NCBI GenBank assembly: GCA_902805845.1
Contig: CADCUI010000051.1
Span: 1-32,369, forward strand
Length of the DNA: 32,369 nt
From: an uncultured Nocardioidaceae bacterium
GTDB taxonomy: Bacteria > Actinomycetota > Actinomycetes > Propionibacteriales > Nocardioidaceae
Direction of reading: 5' to 3'
Made by a program: the position numbers and the translations under genes. The notes under the pieces were generated by a model. That model saw only the letters and a program-made list of their open reading frames with translations. It was not told the DNA's origin and did not search any database. Positions 1 to 10,730 of the stretch are shown in pieces (positions within the stretch are counted from its first letter, which is position 1; every line of letters starts with the position of its first letter).

Positions 1-518
1 TTCTGGTCGGCCCAGGCGCGCGCAGCGCTCGCGGTCGTGATCGCGCAGACGGTGGCCGTCGTCGACAGGATGAGCGCGCGGGAGAGCCACGCGTCCTGGA
101 CGCCGTAGTAGAGCAGGGAGGGCGCCGCGACGAGGCAGACGGTGCCGAGGAGTGCGACGAGGACGCCGCGCCCACGCAGGTCGATGCCCAGCCACAGGGC
201 GACGAGGACGGCGAGGAAGCCGACTCCGTTCCCGTCGGGGACCATCCGCATGAGCCCGACGGCCCCGAGGTCGAGGACCATGACGACGGCCCCGGCCGTC
301 AGGGACCGGGCCGGCGCCGGGGACAGCAGGGTCCACACGCTCGTGCCCAGCAGCAGGACGAGGCCGCCGACGTACCACGTGCTGAAGGCGTTGTCGGCGC
401 CCCGGTGCAGCGCCGCGTCCACCGCGACCAGCACGAGGAGCAGCGCCTGGCGGACCGGGGGCTGCAGCTGCGTCGTCCCGCGCCGGAACGCGAACGCCCG
501 CACGGTCGTCACACTCAT
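1..518 (-). CDS. Membrane protein, N-terminal part (probable sensor), runs off the window
   Basis: This reading frame starts at ATG 518 behind a strong ribosome binding site (GGGAGGAGG, about 4 nt before the ATG on the minus strand) and runs open for 172 codons off the left edge. A short cytoplasmic start rich in Arg is followed by about five or six hydrophobic segments (roughly residues 23-38, 47-65, 70-90, 97-112, 115-133 and 142-162). The visible part ends in an Ala/Arg-rich stretch that would enter the cytoplasm. Such an N-terminal membrane module commonly precedes a PAS, histidine kinase or GGDEF output domain, but none is visible here, so the sensor role is inference. It could equally be a plain membrane protein. 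The region between it and leuA holds tandem repeats and a 16-bp palindrome that may control it. Confidence 0.65.
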   Translation of the reverse strand, partial: MSVTTVRAFAFRRGTTQLQPPVRQALLLVLVAVDAALHRGADNAFSTWYVGGLVLLLGTSVWTLLSPAPARSLTAGAVVMVLDLGAVGLMRMVPDGNGVGFLAVLVALWLGIDLRGRGVLVALLGTVCLVAAPSLLYYGVQDAWLSRALILSTTATVCAITTASAARAWADQ

Positions 519-587
519 GCTCCTCCTCCCGGTCGGAGCAAGCCTTGCAGAGCCGTGCCCGTCGCGGGCGGGATCGGCCGAAGTCGC

Positions 588-2526
<1,939 letters not shown>

Positions 2527-2530
2527 CCGC

Positions 2531-2556
2531 GTGTCCCGCGGCCCTCATGTGGGTAC
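2531..2556 (+). promoter_or_regulatory. Possible SigB-type promoter of the ChaB/Rho_N gene
   Basis: GTGT at 2531-2534, a 16-nt spacer and GGGTAC at 2551-2556 resemble the general-stress sigma promoters of actinobacteria (GTTT, 14-16 nt, GGGTA). It points to the small gene at 2594 and would leave a leader of about 30 nt. It overlaps the divergent leuL promoter region. Confidence 0.4.
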
Positions 2557-2593
2557 TCGTTGCCCGAACGGTCCCACGCGGAGGAGGAACACG

Positions 2594-2998
2594 ATGCCGG
2601 GCAAGGACGAGCTTCCGTCGACGTTGAAGCGCTCCCCCCAGAAGGCGCAGCGCACCTGGGCCAAGACCCATGACTCGGCGGTGGAGGAGTACGGCGAGGG
2701 CGAGCGCGCGCACCGCACCGCTTTCTCCTCGCTCAAGCACAGCTTCGAGAAGGTCGGCGACCACTGGGAGGGCAAGGACGAGAAGGGCCCCTCGGACAAG
2801 CAGGCCGCGAAGTCGGGGAAGTCTGCCCGCAAGGGTGGCAAGACGGCCGAGGGCGTCGATGCCAATGCGAGCAAGAGCCACCTCATGGACGTCGCGAAGA
2901 AGCTGGACGTCAGCGGTCGGTCGCGGATGAACAAGGACGAGCTGGTCGAGGCGATCAAGAAGGCCAACAGCAAGAGGACTCGCCAGAGCCGCTCCTGA
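2594..2998 (+). CDS. ChaB family protein with C-terminal Rho_N domain
   Basis: This is a small basic protein of 134 residues. Residues about 1-60 match the ChaB fold (LPSTLKRSPQKAQRTWAK, then a helical segment with HRTAFSSLKHSFEKVGDHW). A Lys/Ser/Gly-rich linker follows. Residues about 92-125 form a Rho_N/SAP-like helical hairpin (SHLMDVAKKLDVSGRSRMNKDELVEAI without the full stretch), a module that binds nucleic acid in Rho and in many actinobacterial stress proteins. The start at ATG 2594 follows GAGGAGGAA by 3-5 nt; the frame is open upstream to 2531 but without such a site. The gene is divergent from leuL-leuA and converges on pyc, only 30 nt away. The exact function is unknown. A role as a nucleic-acid-binding stress protein is inferred from the domain and the SigB-like promoter. 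Confidence 0.85.
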   Translation: MPGKDELPSTLKRSPQKAQRTWAKTHDSAVEEYGEGERAHRTAFSSLKHSFEKVGDHWEGKDEKGPSDKQAAKSGKSARKGGKTAEGVDANASKSHLMDVAKKLDVSGRSRMNKDELVEAIKKANSKRTRQSRS

Positions 2999-3028
2999 CC
3001 GCCGAGGGAGACTGCGTCGAGAGGGCCC

Positions 3029-6000
3029 TCAACCGACCACGACGACCAGGTCCCCCCCGTCGACCTCCTGGGGCCCCCGCACGGCGACGCGCTTCACGGT
3101 CCCACCCACTGGCGTCGTGATGGAGGCCTCCATCTTCATCGCCTCGATGGTGGCCACCGTCGAGCCCGCCTCGACCTCGTCGCCCTCCGCCACGGTGGCG
3201 GTGACCACGCCGCCGAACGGCGCAGCGACCTGTCCCGGCACCCCGGCGTCGGCCTTCTCCGCCGCGGGCGCGTCCGCGGCCACCGAACGGTCGCGGACGT
3301 TGACCGGGCGGAGCTGACCGTTGATGGTGCACATCACCGTGCGGATGCCGCGCTCGTCGGGGTCGCTGATCGCCTCCACCCCGAGGATCAGCGTCTTGCC
3401 CTCCTCGATCTCCACGCGGTGCTCGGTGTTCGGGCGCAGTCCGTAGAGGTAGTCCAGAGTCCGGAGCACCGACACGTCGCCGTAGCGTTCGCGTGACTCG
3501 AGGAAGTCCTTCGTCGGTCCCGGGAACAGCAGCGCGTTGAGCGTCGTGCGTGTGTCGGTGGCCAGGCCGTGCCGTTGGTCGTCGGTGAGCTCGGTGAGCT
3601 GCGGCTTGACGGTGCGGCCGGCGAGCGCCTTGCTGCGGAAGGGCTCCGGCCAGCCACCGGGTGGTTCGCCGAGCTCGCCGGCGAGGAAGCCGATGACCGA
3701 GTCGGGGACGTCGAACCTCCCCGGCTCCGCCTCGAACTCCTGGGGGTCTGCGCCCACCGCGACGAGGTGGAGGGCCAGGTCGCCGACGACCTTCGAGGAC
3801 GGCGTCACCTTGACGATGTTGCCGAGGATGGCGTTCGAGGCGGCGTACATGTCCTCGATCTGCTCGAACTTCTCGCCCAGCCCCAGTGCGATCGCCTGCT
3901 GGCGGAGGTTGGACAGCTGGCCGCCGGGGATCTCGTGGGTGTACACCCGCCCGGTGGGGGAGGGCAGCCCGGACTCGAACGGAGCGTAGACGCGGCGGGT
4001 CGCCTCCCAGTACGGCTCGAGGTCGCAGACCGCGTCCAGCTCCAGCCCGGTCTCGCGGGCACCGTGGTCGGTTGCCGCCACGAGCGAGGACAGGGCCGGC
4101 TGGCTCGTCGTCCCCGCCACCGGCGCGGAAGCGGCGTCCACGGCGTCGACGCCCGCCTCGATGGCAGCGACCAGCGTCGCGAGCTGACCGCCGGGGGTGT
4201 CGTGGGTGTGCAGGTGGACGGGGAGGTCGAAACGGTCGCGCAGCGCCGTCACCAGCGTGCGTGCCGCCGGCACCCTGAGCAGCCCGGCCATGTCCTTGAT
4301 CGCGAGCACGTGGGCACCTGCCTCGACGATGCGCTCGGCCAGGTGGAGGTAGTAGTCGAGGGTGTAGAGCCGCTCCCCCGGGTCGGAGAGGTCGCCGGTG
4401 TAGCAGAGGGCGACCTCGGCCACCGCGGTTCCGGTGGCACGCACCGCGTCGATGGCCGGCCGCATCTGCGCCACGTCGTTGAGGGCGTCGAAGATCCGGA
4501 AGACGTCGATGCCGGTCTCGGCCGCCTCTCCGACGAAGGCCTCGGTCACCTCGACGGGGTAGGGCGTGTAGCCGACCGTGTTCTGACCTCGCAGCAGCAT
4601 CTGCAGGCAGATGTTCGGCACTGCGCTCCGCAGCGCGGCGAGCCGCTCCCAGGGGTCCTCGGCGAGGAAGCGGAGGGCGACGTCGTACGTCGCACCACCC
4701 CACGCCTCGAGCGACCACAGCTGGGGCGTCAGCCGCGACACGTGCCCCGCGACGGCGAGGAGGTCACGCGTCCGGACCCGGGTGGCGAGCAGCGACTGGT
4801 GTGCGTCGCGGAAGGTGGTGTCGGTGACGGCGACCGCAGTCTGCGCCCGCAGCGACCGGGCGAACTCCTCGGGTCCCACCCGGCGGAGCAGGTCCCGACT
4901 GCCCTCGGTGGCCGGTGGCGCGCCGACCAGCGGCGGGAGCTTGTCGGTGGGGTCGAGGGCGGCCCGAGCGGGCCCGTGCGGCTGGTTGACGGTGACGTCT
5001 GCGAGGAAGGTGAGCAGCTTGGTGCCGCGGTCGGCGCTGGAGCGGGCGGTGAGCAGGTGCGGGTGGGTCTCGATGAAGGCGGTGGTGACGCGCCCGGCCC
5101 CGAAGTCGGGGTCGTCGAGGACCGCCTGCAGGAACGGGATGTTGGTGGCGACCCCGCGGATCCGGAACTCGGCGAGGGCCCGGCGCGCCCGCTCCACGGC
5201 GGTACGGAAGTCCCGGCCGCGGCAGGTCAGCTTGGTGAGCATCGAGTCGAAGTGCCCGGACACCTCGGCGCCGGTGTAGGTGGTGCCGCCGTCGAGGCGG
5301 ATGCCGGCCCCGCCGGGTGAGCGGTAGGTGGTGATCACGCCGGTGTCGGGACGGAACCCGTTGGCGGGGTCCTCGGTGGTGATCCGGCACTGCAACGCCG
5401 CGCCCCGGAGCCGCACGCCGTCCTGGTGGAGGCCGAGGTCGGCGAGGCTCTCGCCGGAGGCCACCAGCATCTGGGACCGCACCAGGTCCACGTCGGTGAC
5501 CTCCTCGGTCACCGTGTGCTCCACCTGGATCCGCGGGTTCATCTCGATGAAGACGTAGCGGCCGTGGGGATCGAGCAGGAACTCGACGGTGCCCGCGTTC
5601 AGGTAGCCGATCTCGTGGGCGAAGCTGACGGCGTCTGCGCAGATGCGGTCGCGGAGCCCGGGGTCCAGGTTGGGAGCCGGCGCGATCTCCACGACCTTCT
5701 GGTGACGGCGCTGCACCGAGCAGTCCCGCTCGAAGAGGTGGATGACCTGCCCCTCGGCGTCGGCCAGGATTTGCACCTCGATGTGGCGCGGGTCGACCAC
5801 TGCCTGCTCGACGAACACGGTGGGGTCGCCGAAGGCGCCCTCGCCCTCGCGCATGCAGGTCTCGACCGCCTCACGGAGCTTCGCCGGGTCGTCCACGCGG
5901 CGCATCCCGCGTCCGCCGCCGCCGGACACCGCCTTGACGAAGAGCGGGTAGTCCATGCCCGCCGTGGCCTCGACGAGCGCGTCGACGTCCGTCCCGGGGT

Positions 6001-6406
6001 CTGTGCTCTGCAGCGTGGGCACGCCGGCGGCTCGTGCGGCGGCAACCGCCCTCGCCTTGTTGCCGGTCAGCGCGAGCACCTCGGCGGAGGGCCCGATGAA
6101 GGTCACTCCGGCCCGGGCACATGCCTCCGCCAGCCCCGGGTTCTCCGAGAGGAACCCGTAGCCCGGATAGACGGCGTCGGCGCCCGCGCGTACGGCGGTC
6201 TCCACGATGAGCTGGGGATCGAGGTAGGCCCGGACCGGATGACCGCGCTCGCCGATCTCGTAGGCCTCGTCGGCCTTGAGCCGGTGCTCGGAGTTGCGGT
6301 CCTCGTGGGGGAAGACCGCCACGGTCTGCGCGCCGAGCTCGTATGCGGCACGGAACGCCCGGACCGCGATCTCGCCGCGGTTGGCTACGAGCACCTTGCG
6401 AAACAC
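3029..6406 (-). CDS. pyc: Pyruvate carboxylase
   Basis: This biotin enzyme carboxylates pyruvate to oxaloacetate with ATP and bicarbonate and replenishes the citric acid cycle. At 1125 residues it is full length for a single-chain PYC. The order is: biotin carboxylase from the N-terminus (FRKVLVANRGEIAVR; ATP-grasp loop with SGGGGRGMR; EMNPRIQVEHTVTE) to about residue 450; the carboxyltransferase barrel from about 530 (TDTTFRDAHQSL, LHTHDTPGG); and a C-terminal biotinyl domain with EAMKME, where Lys about 1091 carries biotin. I chose GTG 6406 because GGAGGAG lies 9-10 nt upstream and homologues begin at this point. The frame is open to GTG 6436, but that codon sits in a hairpin and lacks a binding site. 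It lies 89 nt downstream of fhs on the same strand and converges on the ChaB gene. Confidence 0.97.
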   Translation of the reverse strand: MFRKVLVANRGEIAVRAFRAAYELGAQTVAVFPHEDRNSEHRLKADEAYEIGERGHPVRAYLDPQLIVETAVRAGADAVYPGYGFLSENPGLAEACARAGVTFIGPSAEVLALTGNKARAVAAARAAGVPTLQSTDPGTDVDALVEATAGMDYPLFVKAVSGGGGRGMRRVDDPAKLREAVETCMREGEGAFGDPTVFVEQAVVDPRHIEVQILADAEGQVIHLFERDCSVQRRHQKVVEIAPAPNLDPGLRDRICADAVSFAHEIGYLNAGTVEFLLDPHGRYVFIEMNPRIQVEHTVTEEVTDVDLVRSQMLVASGESLADLGLHQDGVRLRGAALQCRITTEDPANGFRPDTGVITTYRSPGGAGIRLDGGTTYTGAEVSGHFDSMLTKLTCRGRDFRTAVERARRALAEFRIRGVATNIPFLQAVLDDPDFGAGRVTTAFIETHPHLLTARSSADRGTKLLTFLADVTVNQPHGPARAALDPTDKLPPLVGAPPATEGSRDLLRRVGPEEFARSLRAQTAVAVTDTTFRDAHQSLLATRVRTRDLLAVAGHVSRLTPQLWSLEAWGGATYDVALRFLAEDPWERLAALRSAVPNICLQMLLRGQNTVGYTPYPVEVTEAFVGEAAETGIDVFRIFDALNDVAQMRPAIDAVRATGTAVAEVALCYTGDLSDPGERLYTLDYYLHLAERIVEAGAHVLAIKDMAGLLRVPAARTLVTALRDRFDLPVHLHTHDTPGGQLATLVAAIEAGVDAVDAASAPVAGTTSQPALSSLVAATDHGARETGLELDAVCDLEPYWEATRRVYAPFESGLPSPTGRVYTHEIPGGQLSNLRQQAIALGLGEKFEQIEDMYAASNAILGNIVKVTPSSKVVGDLALHLVAVGADPQEFEAEPGRFDVPDSVIGFLAGELGEPPGGWPEPFRSKALAGRTVKPQLTELTDDQRHGLATDTRTTLNALLFPGPTKDFLESRERYGDVSVLRTLDYLYGLRPNTEHRVEIEEGKTLILGVEAISDPDERGIRTVMCTINGQLRPVNVRDRSVAADAPAAEKADAGVPGQVAAPFGGVVTATVAEGDEVEAGSTVATIEAMKMEASITTPVGGTVKRVAVRGPQEVDGGDLVVVVG

Positions 6407-6423
6407 CCGAGCTGCTCCTCCTG

Positions 6424-6440
6424 CCGGGTTGTCCACCCGG
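6424..6440 (-). terminator. Hairpin between fhs and pyc
   Basis: CCGGGT (6424-6429) and ACCCGG (6435-6440) form a 6-bp stem with a 5-nt loop just before the pyc ribosome binding site. No T-run follows. It could attenuate read-through from fhs or shape the pyc leader. Confidence 0.35.
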
Positions 6441-6495
6441 CTTCCCTACGACGGCCTGCCCAGGGCTGTGACGGTATCGACTCGGTGTCGAGCGG

Positions 6496-8199
6496 CTACG
6501 ACAGTCCCACAATCCGGCCATCGTCGGTGAGGTCGATGCGCGCGGCGGCCGGCTCCTTGGGGAGCCCCGGCATCGTCATGACGTCGCCGCAGACCAGCAC
6601 GACGAACCCGGCACCCGCCGACAGCCGCACCTCGCGCACGTGCAGCGCGTGCCCCGTCGGGGCGCCGCGCAGCGCCGGGTCGGTGGAGAAGGAGTACTGC
6701 GTCTTGGCGATGCAGACCGGCAGGCCGCCGTACCCGTCGTCCTCGATGCGCTTCAGCCGGCGCGCCGCTTTCGGGTCCCACGTCACCGCCGCCGCCCCGT
6801 AGAGACGGCGCGCGACGGTCTCGGCCTTCTCGCGCAGCGGCAGGTCGTCCTCGTAGGTGTAGGTCAGCGAGGCCTTCTCCTCCTCCAGCAGCGTGAGGAC
6901 GCCCTCGGCCAGCTCCGTCGCGCCCGCGCCACCGTCCGCGAAGTGGGTGGCGGCGAAAGCCCTCACCCCGTGAGCACCGATCAGCTCGACGGCCCGCGCC
7001 AGCTCGGCCTCGGTGTCGGAGGGGAAGCGGTTCAGCGCCACCACGCAGGGGATGCCGTAGACCTCGCGCACGTTGTCCAGGTGACGGGCGAGGTTCGCCA
7101 TCCCCGCCTCGAGCGCGGCGAGGTCCTCGGTGCCGACATCGGCGACCGCGACGCCTCCGTGGTACTTGAGGGCACGGATGGTGGCGACGACCACGGCCGC
7201 GTCGGGACGGAGCCCCGACTTGCGGCACTTGATGTCGACGAACTTCTCCGCGCCCAGGTCCGCCCCGAACCCGGCCTCGGTCACCACGAAGTCGGCCAGC
7301 CGCAGCGCGGACCGGGTGGCGATCACCGAGCTGCACCCGTGCGCGATGTTGGCGAAGGGGCCGCCGTGGACGAAGGCGGGTGCGTGCTCGAGGGTCTGCA
7401 CGAGGTTGGGCGCGAGCGCGTCGCGGAGCAGCACGGTCATCGCGCCGTCGGCGCCGAGGTCGCGCGCGGTGACCGGCGCCTTGCTCCTGGTGTAGCCCAC
7501 GACGATGTCGCCGATCCGCCGCTTGAGGTCGGCCCACGACTCGGTGAGGCAGAAGATCGCCATCAGCTCGGAGGCCACCACGATGTCGAACCCGTCCTCG
7601 CGGGGGAAGCCGTTGGCGACGCCGCCGAGGCCGACGACGATGTCGCGCAGGGCCCGGTCGTTGAGGTCGACGACGCGCTTCCAGGTCAGGGTCCTCGGAT
7701 CGATGTCCAGCGCGTTGCCGTGGTGGACGTGGTTGTCGACAAGCGCGGCCAGCAGGTTGTTGGCGGCCGCGATCGCGGTGAAGTCTCCGGTGAAGTGCAG
7801 GTTGATGTCCGACATCGGGACGACCTGCGCGTAGCCACCGCCCGCAGCGCCGCCCTTCATCCCGAACACCGGCCCCATGGAGGGCTCACGCAGGCACGCC
7901 ATCGCCCGGTGACCCAGCACCTGCAGGGCGTCGGTGAGCCCGACCGTGGTCGTCGTCTTGCCCTCTCCGGCCGGCGTCGGCGACATCGCCGACATGAGGA
8001 TCAGCTTGCCCATCGGGCGGTCCTCGAGCGTCGAGAGGTACCCGAGGTCGACCTTGGCCTTGTGGTGGCCGTAGGGGACCAGGTGCTCCTCGTCCACCCC
8101 GAGCCGCTGCCGCGCCACCTCGGTGATGCGCCAGAGGTCGGCCGCGTTCGCGATGTCGATGTCTGGCGGGATCGGTCCCTTGCTCGTCGTGTTCGTCAT
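6496..8199 (-). CDS. fhs: Formate-tetrahydrofolate ligase
   Basis: Fhs makes 10-formyl-tetrahydrofolate from formate, THF and ATP, feeding purine and formyl-methionine synthesis. The protein has 567 residues, typical for the family. It shows the P-loop-like ATP site [10 protein letters not shown] at about 75-84, followed by [18 protein letters not shown] and DINLHFTGD, both family signatures, and YGHHKAKV near residue 43. ATG 8199 was chosen because GAAGGTGGAG precedes it and the sequence matches the family from there. The upstream open frame to 8391 lies within fchA and is a shadow. The ATG overlaps the fchA stop by 4 nt (ATGA), so the two are translationally coupled. Together they interconvert formate and methylene/methenyl-THF. 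Confidence 0.97.
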   Translation of the reverse strand: MTNTTSKGPIPPDIDIANAADLWRITEVARQRLGVDEEHLVPYGHHKAKVDLGYLSTLEDRPMGKLILMSAMSPTPAGEGKTTTTVGLTDALQVLGHRAMACLREPSMGPVFGMKGGAAGGGYAQVVPMSDINLHFTGDFTAIAAANNLLAALVDNHVHHGNALDIDPRTLTWKRVVDLNDRALRDIVVGLGGVANGFPREDGFDIVVASELMAIFCLTESWADLKRRIGDIVVGYTRSKAPVTARDLGADGAMTVLLRDALAPNLVQTLEHAPAFVHGGPFANIAHGCSSVIATRSALRLADFVVTEAGFGADLGAEKFVDIKCRKSGLRPDAAVVVATIRALKYHGGVAVADVGTEDLAALEAGMANLARHLDNVREVYGIPCVVALNRFPSDTEAELARAVELIGAHGVRAFAATHFADGGAGATELAEGVLTLLEEEKASLTYTYEDDLPLREKAETVARRLYGAAAVTWDPKAARRLKRIEDDGYGGLPVCIAKTQYSFSTDPALRGAPTGHALHVREVRLSAGAGFVVLVCGDVMTMPGLPKEPAAARIDLTDDGRIVGLS

Positions 8200-8840
8200 G
8201 ACTCCACCTTCCGGCGTACCGTCTCGCGCAGCGCGGCGCCGCGCTGCATGGTCTGCGCGACGTCGGCGACGTCGTCGAGGAGCCGGCGACGCGGGTCGTC
8301 CGCCGGCAGGCCGCGAAGGTTCTCGGCCACGTTGAGGGCGGCGGTGCTGGCGGCGGCCTGGAGGGCGTCGGCCGCGGCCGCCAGGTCGCACACCAGCGTC
8401 GGGTTCACCACCGGCAGCAGGCGCTCCGCCAGCGCCACCAGCTCGCCGGCGACCGCGACGACCTCTGCCGGAGGGCCGGCGGCGTCCGCGACGGCGTCAC
8501 GGATGGAGCTGCGGCGCCGTTGCCTGGCCGCCTCGTCGTCGTGGGGCAGGTCGTACGCCGCGCTCACCGCCACGAAGGCGGCCTCGTCGTCGGCCGCCAG
8601 GTGGAGTGCGCGGGATCGCAGCCGGTCGGCGGCGTCGACGATCTCTGCCGCCAGGCCGGCGCTGTCGCCCTCGCCGGCTCCGGAGAAACGGGCGCCCATC
8701 GCCACCAGCGCCGCGGCCTGGGCGGCGTTGAGCGCGGCGACCGCGCCGCCGCCGGGCGTGGGCGAGCGGCTCGCCAACCGGTGCAGGAACCCGGTGATGG
8801 TCTCCTCCCCCACCGCCGGGCGCGGCTGCGCGTCTCCCAT
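8196..8840 (-). CDS. fchA: Methenyltetrahydrofolate cyclohydrolase (cyclodeaminase/cyclohydrolase family)
   Basis: The 214-residue all-helical protein belongs to the FTCD_C/FchA family, which hydrolyses 5,10-methenyl-THF to 10-formyl-THF or deaminates formimino-THF. The diagnostic start of the fold, [20 protein letters not shown], is at about residues 17-36, with the substrate-binding PGGGA loop. Start ATG 8840 fits homologues (MGDAQPRP); the frame runs on to 8912 but upstream codons do not resemble the family. No clear Shine-Dalgarno sequence precedes this ATG. Linkage to fhs with a 4-nt overlap favours the cyclohydrolase role in one-carbon metabolism over histidine breakdown, since no hut gene is nearby. 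Confidence 0.9.
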   Translation of the reverse strand: MGDAQPRPAVGEETITGFLHRLASRSPTPGGGAVAALNAAQAAALVAMGARFSGAGEGDSAGLAAEIVDAADRLRSRALHLAADDEAAFVAVSAAYDLPHDDEAARQRRRSSIRDAVADAAGPPAEVVAVAGELVALAERLLPVVNPTLVCDLAAAADALQAAASTAALNVAENLRGLPADDPRRRLLDDVADVAQTMQRGAALRETVRRKVES

Positions 8841-8898
8841 GGCGCGAAGCCAACACTGTGTGCGCACTCCGCGGCAAGTGCGATGGCGTCCCCTGAAG

Positions 8899-8946
8899 AC
8901 GCAGACAGCCACCTGCCGGGGGCTTACCCCGGAGGTGGCTGTGCGT
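8899..8946. terminator. Long stable hairpin upstream of fchA
   Basis: An inverted repeat folds as ACAGCCACCT (8905-8914) with AGGTGGCTGT (8933-8942), then an inner CCGGGG/CCCCGG stem around a GCTTA loop, and an outer ACGC/GCGT pair beyond a small bulge. It lies between the 9088-9516 gene and fchA on the minus strand. There is no long T-run on either side, so it may be a terminator of the upstream gene or part of the fchA leader. The remaining sequence from 8841 to 9087 shows no gene that I can support. Confidence 0.5.
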
Positions 8947-9087
8947 TTCAGCTCACCGGCCCGTCAGCCGCCTCTCGGCGAGTGGCCGCTCGCAGCGGCA
9001 GAAGGTGAGGCCCGGGGGCATGATCCGGACCGGCTGAGAGAGGAACCGCGAGGGCGCGCACGGTATTCCGTGGCGACCGACGTCGGC

Positions 9088-9516
9088 TCAGTCATCCGAG
9101 GTGGACCACTGCAAGCGCTTCTGCAGCAGCGTCTCCAGAGTGATGGACTCGCCGTCGCGCCCACCTCGCCCCACCTCGAGCGGTGGGGGCGTCGGGTCGA
9201 CCCGGACGGTGCGCCAGCGCCCGAACGGCACTTTCGGCACCAGCAGCACGTAGTAGCTGCCGTCTGCGCCGACGCCGATCGACTGGTTGCGGCGCAGGTA
9301 CCAGCCGGTGACTCCGGTCCGGTAGCGGCCACGTCCCGACCAGGGGCGGACCTTCAGCTCCTCGGTCGCGAGCCCGCCCTGCACCGCCTGAGCAACGAAC
9401 TTGTCGATCAACGCCTGGGCCTTCGTGGACTCCTGCTCGCTGCGCTGCCGTTGCACCTGGGTGTGGTACGCCGCCTGCGCTGCCCGCTCCGCCCGGCGCT
9501 CCTCCGCCTCGTCCAT
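9088..9516 (-). CDS. Conserved hypothetical protein, 142 aa
   Basis: I do not recognise a named family. The first 45 residues are strongly charged and helical, with many Glu, Arg and Gln residues (MDEAEERRAERAAQ), a likely coiled coil. From about residue 55 the sequence becomes beta-like and aromatic (RPWSGRGRYRTGVTGWYLRRNQSIGVG, seen in parts, then YYVLLVP). It ends in an acidic tail. There is no signal peptide or membrane segment. The start at ATG 9516 has a good binding site (GGAGGTGGGCG before it). It is followed by the long hairpin before fchA and preceded by a small membrane protein gene 17 nt away, possibly in one transcript. Confidence 0.7.
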   Translation of the reverse strand: MDEAEERRAERAAQAAYHTQVQRQRSEQESTKAQALIDKFVAQAVQGGLATEELKVRPWSGRGRYRTGVTGWYLRRNQSIGVGADGSYYVLLVPKVPFGRWRTVRVDPTPPPLEVGRGGRDGESITLETLLQKRLQWSTSDD

Positions 9517-9533
9517 CGCCCACCTCCATTGCT

Positions 9534-9764
9534 TCAGCCGCGCGCGAGCCGGACTCCGATGGCCACCCCACCGATCACGATGCCCAGGAGACCGAAGGCA
9601 CCGAGGACGACCGCGAAGGAGAGGAACACCTCCCGGTCGCCGCCGCCGGCCTGGGCGGCGAACAAGCCGGCGAGGACGGTGAGGACGAGCCCCACCCCCG
9701 CGAACCCGAGACCGGGGGTGCCGGACACGGGGGTGCCGGACACGTCACGGGTCTCCGTCTGCAT
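9534..9764 (-). CDS. Small two-helix membrane protein, 76 aa
   Basis: This short protein begins with a Thr/Gly/Pro-rich stretch containing a repeated VSGTP and then has two hydrophobic helices (about residues 20-36 and 46-70) joined by a polar Gly-Gly-Asp-Arg-Glu loop. The start at ATG 9764 is favoured because a TATGCT -10 box lies exactly 6 nt upstream, which places the transcription start on the ATG; the in-frame ATG 9794 would lie upstream of that promoter. Function is unknown. It is followed 17 nt later by the 9088-9516 gene. Confidence 0.65.
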   Translation of the reverse strand: MQTETRDVSGTPVSGTPGLGFAGVGLVLTVLAGLFAAQAGGGDREVFLSFAVVLGAFGLLGIVIGGVAIGVRLARG

Positions 9765-9770
9765 CCGGTG

Positions 9771-9776
9771 AGCATA
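9771..9776 (-). promoter_or_regulatory. -10 box for a leaderless transcript
   Basis: TATGCT on the minus strand ends 6 nt before ATG 9764. In actinobacteria this spacing puts the +1 at the A of the start codon. It supports the chosen start of the small membrane protein. Confidence 0.5.
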
Positions 9777-9802
9777 GAGCCGGACGCCCCCCACCCGCCG
9801 GA

Positions 9803-10624
9803 TCAGCTCGGCACAGCGCGAGAAGGGCGGTCAGTCCGCCGCAGCAGGTGCAGCACCGACTGGTAGTGCTCCGTCACGCGGCCACCGCACTCGTCGGCCG
9901 CTGCCCCCACGGCCTCGACCTCGTGCTCGGTCCAGTTGCTGAACGTGCGGAAGAGTTTCTGCACCTGGTCGGTGGTCAGATCGACGGACCACCTCCACCG
10001 CTCGGTGCGGGAAGGTTCGAACCACCCACCAGACGCCAGCTCGGCCATGGTCGGTCGGTCATCGGACCTGTTCGCGGCCGCGTGGGCACCGCGTCTGACC
10101 ACGATCTGGTTCACGTGGTCGCGGAACGCCGTGCTCACACCGGCGTCTCCGAAGATGTGGCGAAACACGGCGAGCGCCCCAGCCGGTCGCAGCGACGCGT
10201 GCAGCCTCGGCAGTCCGACCGACAGGTCCACCCAGTGCAACGAGGTCGCGGCGACCACGGAGTCGAACGACGACCGAGGCAGTGCGGTGTCCTCCAGACG
10301 ACCCACGACCACGGCGGCGGCCGGGACCGCCCGCCGGAGCAGCGTGGCCAGCTCCCGACCGGGCTCGAGCGCCACCACGTCGCTGCCCGAGGAGACCAGG
10401 GCCCGGGTGGCCAGTCCGGCCCCTGCCCCCACCTCGAGCACACGAACCCCCGGACCGAGCACCTGCTCCGCCACCAGGGTGTCGAAGATGACGTCCGGAT
10501 ACGGCGGGCGCGAGGACGCGTAGTCGTCCGCCATGCACTCGAAGTGCGTCCACGACACCCGGCCAGGATATTCGAGGCACCCCGGCACGGGGCTCAGGTC
10601 GTGGCCGGACCGGTTGGTGCGCAT
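9803..10624 (-). CDS. Class I SAM-dependent methyltransferase
   Basis: The 273-residue protein has a methyltransferase type 11 fold. It contains ADDYASSRPPYPDVIFDTL at about 32-50, motif I VLEVGAGAGLATRAL (about 62-76) for SAM binding, an acidic VALEPG at the end of strand 2, and SFDSVVAATSLHWVD, the usual motif IV region with an aromatic pair. The substrate is not predictable. Family members of this type act on small molecules. The start at ATG 10624 is not certain: no clear binding site is visible, and ATG 10534 would cut into a segment that homologues of this type usually have. It is divergent from the HTH_42 gene at 10727. Confidence 0.8.
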   Translation of the reverse strand: MRTNRSGHDLSPVPGCLEYPGRVSWTHFECMADDYASSRPPYPDVIFDTLVAEQVLGPGVRVLEVGAGAGLATRALVSSGSDVVALEPGRELATLLRRAVPAAAVVVGRLEDTALPRSSFDSVVAATSLHWVDLSVGLPRLHASLRPAGALAVFRHIFGDAGVSTAFRDHVNQIVVRRGAHAAANRSDDRPTMAELASGGWFEPSRTERWRWSVDLTTDQVQKLFRTFSNWTEHEVEAVGAAADECGGRVTEHYQSVLHLLRRTDRPSRAVPS

Positions 10625-10682
10625 CCGGCTGAGAGCGTCACACTGGCCTTGCGGTATCAGCTACCGGACGCCGGGGGAGGTC

Positions 10683-10730
10683 ATGGTCGAAGCGGCAACC
10701 CGGCGGCTCGCCATCCTCACGAGCCCGTGA
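10683..10730 (+). CDS. Possible 15-codon upstream reading frame
   Basis: ATG 10683 opens a 15-codon frame whose TGA stop overlaps the GTG start of the next gene (GTGA). A GGGGGAGG run precedes the ATG but only 2 nt away, which is tight for a ribosome binding site. The downstream GTG has no site of its own, so translational coupling is possible. The peptide itself shows no special residue bias. Confidence 0.3.
   Translation: MVEAATRRLAILTSP

Noticed and set aside
3569-5320. Long plus-strand open frame opposite pyc, and similar ones at 5426-6802 and 6640-9771
   Set aside because: They lie opposite conserved enzyme genes, have no family resemblance and start without ribosome binding sites.
6407-6436. 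GTG 6436 as the start of pyc
   Set aside because: It lies in a hairpin without a binding site; GTG 6406 has GGAGGAG upstream and matches homologue starts.
9034-9039. CTGAGA word in the fchA upstream region as a possible TPP riboswitch
   Set aside because: The other conserved TPP segments (the CTGATCTGG-type part) are absent, and no thiamine gene lies downstream on that strand.
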